In this document: piece by piece, positions 60,872-64,000 of the stretch
Position numbering within the stretch: the stretch's first letter is position 1
Layout: each line of letters opens with the position of its first letter
Translations under genes and position numbers: made by a program
The notes under the pieces: generated by a model
What the model saw: only the letters and a program-made list of their open reading frames with translations
Database searches by the model: none
Told to the model about the DNA's origin: nothing
Assembly (NCBI RefSeq): GCF_017876515.1
Contig: NZ_JAGIOC010000001.1
Coordinates: forward strand, 620,001-684,000
Direction: 5' to 3'
From: Brachybacterium fresconis
Lineage (GTDB): Bacteria; Actinomycetota; Actinomycetes; Actinomycetales; Dermabacteraceae
Length of the DNA: 64,000 nucleotides

Positions 60872-61735
60872 CTACGACTTCAGGCTTCCCCGCAGATCGG
60901 GGACGTCGGAGAGCAGGCGCTTGGTGTAGTCGGCCTGCGGGGAGAAGATGACCTCCTCGGTGGTGCCGCGCTCGACCACCCTGCCCTGCTCCATCACCGC
61001 GACGCGGTCGGCGAGGTAGCAGGCCTGGCCGATGTCGTGGGTGATGAACAGGATGGTCATCCCCAGCTCGTTCTTCAGGTCGTGCAGGACGTTGAGCACG
61101 TTCACCCGCAGCGTCGCATCGAGCATGCTGGTCGCCTCGTCGGCCAGCAGCACCTTGGGGCGCATCATCAGGGCGCGGGCCACCATGACGCGCTGGCGCT
61201 GTCCGCCGGAGAGCTGGTGGGGGAACTTGTGCAGCGTCTCCTTCGGCGTCATGTCGACATAGCCCAGGCACTCGGCGATGAGAGCGTCGGCCTCGTCGGC
61301 CGGGACCTTGGCGAGCGAGTGTCCCCGGCGCAGCAGGGATCCCACGGTGAAGAACTGGTTGTACGAGGCGAAGGGGTCCTGGAAGACCGCCTGCACCTCG
61401 GTCCAGTACTCCCGCAGACCGCGACCGTGCAGGTGGGTCACGTCCTGGCCGCGGTAGGTGATGGTGCCCGAGGTCGCCGGCATCAGCCGCAGCAGCATCC
61501 GGGCCAGCGTCGACTTGCCGGAGCCGGACTCCCCCACCACCGCCAGCACGCTCGTCTCGGGGAACTCGAGGCTGACGTCGTCCACGGCCGTGATCTTCGA
61601 TCCGGCGACGGAGAACTCCTTGGTGAGGTTCTGGCAGGACAGGAGGATGTCTCCTCCGCCGCGGCTGCGGGTGAGCGTCTCCTCGCGCGGTCCGCCGGAC
61701 GGATCGCGCGGCGCGTCGGTGCTGTTCTCGCTCAT
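60872..61735 (-). CDS. Peptide-type ABC transporter ATP-binding protein (DppF/OppF-like)
   Basis: One of two ATPases of an Opp/Dpp importer. The 287-residue protein has Walker A GESGSGKST, Q-loop VFQDPFASYNQFF, signature LSGGQRQRVMVARALMMRP, and Walker B VLLADEATSMLD with ITHDIGQ. The zinc-binding C-terminal motif is short. It is the last gene of the operon and overlaps the upstream ATPase gene by 4 bp. Confidence 0.92.
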   Translation of the reverse strand: MSENSTDAPRDPSGGPREETLTRSRGGGDILLSCQNLTKEFSVAGSKITAVDDVSLEFPETSVLAVVGESGSGKSTLARMLLRLMPATSGTITYRGQDVTHLHGRGLREYWTEVQAVFQDPFASYNQFFTVGSLLRRGHSLAKVPADEADALIAECLGYVDMTPKETLHKFPHQLSGGQRQRVMVARALMMRPKVLLADEATSMLDATLRVNVLNVLHDLKNELGMTILFITHDIGQACYLADRVAVMEQGRVVERGTTEEVIFSPQADYTKRLLSDVPDLRGSLKS

Positions 61736-62745
61736 GGGGTGCCCACCTCTTCGGTGCTCGTGGTCGTGGCGGTCGTGGCGGTGCCTGCCGGGCCCGACGG
61801 GTCTGTCGGGCCTCGCGGGTCAGTGCCCGCCGCGCCGTGGCCGGTACGGCGTGCCACACCGCGCCGTCGCGTCTCGTGACTGGGATCGAGCACCGAGGAC
61901 AGCAGGGTGCGGGTGTACTCGTGCTGCGGGTCCTCGACCAGGCGGCGCGTGGGCCCGGTCTCGACCAGCCTGCCGGCGTTCATGATCGCGAGCCGGTCGG
62001 AGACCTGGGAGAGGACCGGCAGGTCATGGGTCACGAAGATGACGCCCGACATGATGCCCTGCTCGACCATCGCCAGCAGCATCTCCACCAGCTTGCGCTG
62101 GCTGGAGACGTCCAGGGCCGACGTGGGCTCGTCCGCGATCAGCAGCCGGGGGTTCTGCAGCGTGGAGATCACCGTGATCATGCGCTGCTTCATGCCGCCG
62201 GACAGCTGGTGGGCGTAGGAGTCCAGCACCCGGACCGGCATCTCCAGCATCGTCAGCCGCTCGCGGGCGACGTCCAGGGCCTCGTCCTTGGTGACCTTCG
62301 GGTCGTGGGCGCGCATGACGTCCTTGACCAGGCTGGAGATCCGCAGCGTCGGGCTGATGGAGTTCATCGCGCCCTGCGGGAGCATCGCCACGGTCCGTCC
62401 CCGGTAGGGCCGGTGCCGGGCGAGGTCGGAGGCGTGCAGGGTCGACAGGTCGATCTCCTCCCCGTCGATCTCGAGGGTGCCGGAGAGCACGTACAGCGGC
62501 GGGGTGGCGATCATCGACAGCGCGTTGCCGAGGGTGGTCTTGCCGCAGCCGGACTCCCCCGCCAGCCCCAGGATCTCCCCGTCGCCGAGCTGGAGGGAGA
62601 CCCCGTCGACTGCAGTGAAGTCCTCCTCGCCGCCGCCGTAGACGCAGCGGATGTTCCGGGCCCGGGCCAGCGTGGCCCCGCGGGCGGAGGGGCCGGAGTC
62701 GGCCCCCGGCGGGGCGCCCCCGGTGCTCGTGCGCTCATCGGTCAT
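61732..62745 (-). CDS. Peptide-type ABC transporter ATP-binding protein (DppD/OppD-like)
   Basis: Second ATPase of the importer, 337 residues, with Walker A GESGCGKTT, signature LSGGMKQRMITVISTLQ, Walker B LLIADEPTSALD and VTHDLPVLSQVSDR. The C-terminus carries a repetitive Pro/Gly/Thr-rich tail (DPRGPTDPSGPAGTATTATT) not typical of the family. It overlaps both neighbours by 4 bp. Confidence 0.92.
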   Translation of the reverse strand: MTDERTSTGGAPPGADSGPSARGATLARARNIRCVYGGGEEDFTAVDGVSLQLGDGEILGLAGESGCGKTTLGNALSMIATPPLYVLSGTLEIDGEEIDLSTLHASDLARHRPYRGRTVAMLPQGAMNSISPTLRISSLVKDVMRAHDPKVTKDEALDVARERLTMLEMPVRVLDSYAHQLSGGMKQRMITVISTLQNPRLLIADEPTSALDVSSQRKLVEMLLAMVEQGIMSGVIFVTHDLPVLSQVSDRLAIMNAGRLVETGPTRRLVEDPQHEYTRTLLSSVLDPSHETRRRGVARRTGHGAAGTDPRGPTDPSGPAGTATTATTTSTEEVGTP

Positions 62746-63773
62746 ACCGGATCACCTGCTTCGGATCGCTCGGGGTGCTCGTGCGTGCCCCCTGCACCGG
62801 GGCCGGCGGGGGCGCCGGGGGCGACGGCCTGCTCCGCGAGCAGCCGCGCCTCCTCCTCACGCCGGGCGGCGGCCTGCTTCATCTGCTTGCGCTTGCCGCG
62901 TCGCAGGCGCGGATTGAAGACCTCGTCGAGGCTGGCCTGCAGCAGCAGGAAGCCGAAGGAGACGAGGGTCAGCACCAGCGTCGGCGGCAGGAACGCCCAC
63001 CAGGCACCGCTGGCGACGGCCTGGAAGGCCAGCGCCCAATGCAGCTGGGTGCCCAGCGAGTTGACCCCGGAGGGGCCCAGGCCCAGCATCGACAGCGCGG
63101 CCTCGGCGAGGATGGCCCCGGCGACCTGCAGCACGAACGCCATCACGGCGTAGGACAGGATGTAGGGCAGCACATCCTTGAGCAGGATGCCGGGCAGGCG
63201 CACCCCGGACAGCCGGGCCACGTCGATGTGCTCGCGGGTGGCGACCGAGGAGGCCTGCGCGCGCACCGCCCTGGCCGTCCAGGGCCAGGAGGTGATCCCG
63301 ATGACGATCGCGAGCGACCAGATGGTGCTGTTGGGCAGCGACATCGAGATCAGGATCAGCACGACGATCGCCGGGATGGCCAGGACCACGTTGGTCACGC
63401 CCATCAGGAGTTCCTCGAACCAGCCGCCGACGTATCCGGCCAGCAGGCCGACGCCCACCCCGATGGTGGTGGCGACGATGCCGGCGACCAGGCCGATGAT
63501 CAGCGAGGTGCGGGTCCCGGCCATCAGCACGGCGATGACGTCGTGGCCGAAGTTGTCGGTGCCCATCAGCAGGCCGTTGCCCGGCGGGTCGTAGAGCGAC
63601 CCCACCTTCTCCGCCGGCCCCGTGGGGTAGACGAATCCGGCCAGGCTCATCAGGATCACGCCGGCCACGATGACCAGCGCGACCCAGAACCGGGCGGAGA
63701 CGTTGAACGAGCGCAGGGTGTTCGCCCGCGGCGCGGCCGTCTCCTCGGCCATGGAGGTGTTCACGGTCGACAT
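62742..63773 (-). CDS. Peptide-type ABC transporter permease (DppC/OppC-like)
   Basis: The 343-residue inner-membrane permease has one N-terminal helix, a periplasmic segment with GNGLLMGTDNFGHDVIAVLMAG, five further helices, and the EAA-type coupling loop (AILAEAALSMLGLGPSGV, a hallmark of the OppC class). The cytoplasmic C-terminal tail is Arg/Lys/Ala-rich and unusually long. Its ATG starts 1 bp after the preceding gene's stop codon. Confidence 0.93.
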   Translation of the reverse strand: MSTVNTSMAEETAAPRANTLRSFNVSARFWVALVIVAGVILMSLAGFVYPTGPAEKVGSLYDPPGNGLLMGTDNFGHDVIAVLMAGTRTSLIIGLVAGIVATTIGVGVGLLAGYVGGWFEELLMGVTNVVLAIPAIVVLILISMSLPNSTIWSLAIVIGITSWPWTARAVRAQASSVATREHIDVARLSGVRLPGILLKDVLPYILSYAVMAFVLQVAGAILAEAALSMLGLGPSGVNSLGTQLHWALAFQAVASGAWWAFLPPTLVLTLVSFGFLLLQASLDEVFNPRLRRGKRKQMKQAAARREEEARLLAEQAVAPGAPAGPGAGGTHEHPERSEAGDPV

Positions 63774-63774
63774 G

Positions 63775-64000
63775 TCACTTCTCCCCCGACTGTGCGGCGC
63801 GGATGCGCGGGTCGACGATGCCGTAGACGATCTCCACGGCGAAGTTCGCCACCAGCACCGCGACGGTGATGATCAGCGTGATGGCCTGGATGACCGGGTA
63901 GTCGTTGGCGGCGATCGCGTTGAACAGGAGCGTGCCGACCCCGGGATAGCTGAACACCAGCTCGGTGATCAGCGCCCCGCCCACCAGCGTGCCGATGGCC
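63775..64000 (-). CDS. Peptide-type ABC transporter permease (DppB/OppB-like), C-terminal part
   Basis: The last 74 codons of a second permease run off the right edge. They contain the family-typical segment [20 protein letters not shown], a final membrane helix ([24 protein letters not shown]) and VDPRIRAA. A substrate-binding protein gene is expected further right. Confidence 0.9.
   Translation of the reverse strand, partial: AIGTLVGGALITELVFSYPGVGTLLFNAIAANDYPVIQAITLIITVAVLVANFAVEIVYGIVDPRIRAAQSGEK

Overview
This is a GC-rich (about 70% by eye) actinobacterial chromosome segment with dense coding and many 4-bp stop/start overlaps. The gene content best fits Brachybacterium or a close relative in Micrococcales: an oleA-oleBC-oleD hydrocarbon cluster, an Eis-like acetyltransferase, a DUF222/HNH protein, a HelR-type RNA polymerase ATPase, and many short-leader or leaderless promoters. 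The genus call is an inference from gene content. I see no rRNA, tRNA, CRISPR array or intact insertion sequence.

Left part (1-12.5 kb): a minus-strand block holds the 5' part of holA, then comEC and comEA (DNA uptake), a VKOR thiol oxidase, and the oleA/oleBC/oleD operon, in which OleB and OleC are one polypeptide. A TIM-barrel isomerase-like gene precedes oleA. Two plus-strand genes follow, an Eis-like acetyltransferase and thymidine kinase (tdk), ending at a strong two-way terminator.

12.5-27.9 kb: a YtxH-like envelope protein, bifunctional PutA, a membrane acyltransferase, an AbiEi/DUF559-like gene bracketed by two copies of the same palindrome, UGPase, a DUF899 protein, an ABC-F protein with a candidate leader peptide, a HAD phosphatase joined to metG, and a sugar porter.

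27.9-46 kb: a minus-strand run encodes a siderophore-interacting protein, Tag glycosylase, MetY, a flavin monooxygenase, a PIG-L deacetylase and transketolase. Next come a phytoene-dehydrogenase-like oxidoreductase, a POT peptide transporter, a GH2 glycosidase, HelR with an upstream rifamycin-associated element (RAE), a GNAT protein, a 468-residue protein I do not recognise, and a DUF222/HNH protein.

46-64 kb: an N-acetylglucosamine-type PTS IICBA, a CPA1 sodium/proton antiporter, a small HNH protein, a YrhK-like protein, an XRE-MurA fusion with a perfect palindrome over its promoter, an MFS exporter, an OsmC/flavin monooxygenase/MHS transporter operon, a Gfo/Idh-isomerase operon divergent from a TetR regulator, and a peptide-type ABC transporter running off the right edge.

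Most notable: (1) gene 3' ends are repeatedly followed by, or duplicated into, short tandem repeats at six loci; (2) a palindrome pair flanks one accessory gene; (3) helR carries an RAE; (4) the XRE-MurA fusion appears to have a self-operator; (5) about ten genes have a TANNNT-type -10 box only 6-7 nt before the start codon, which suggests leaderless mRNAs.
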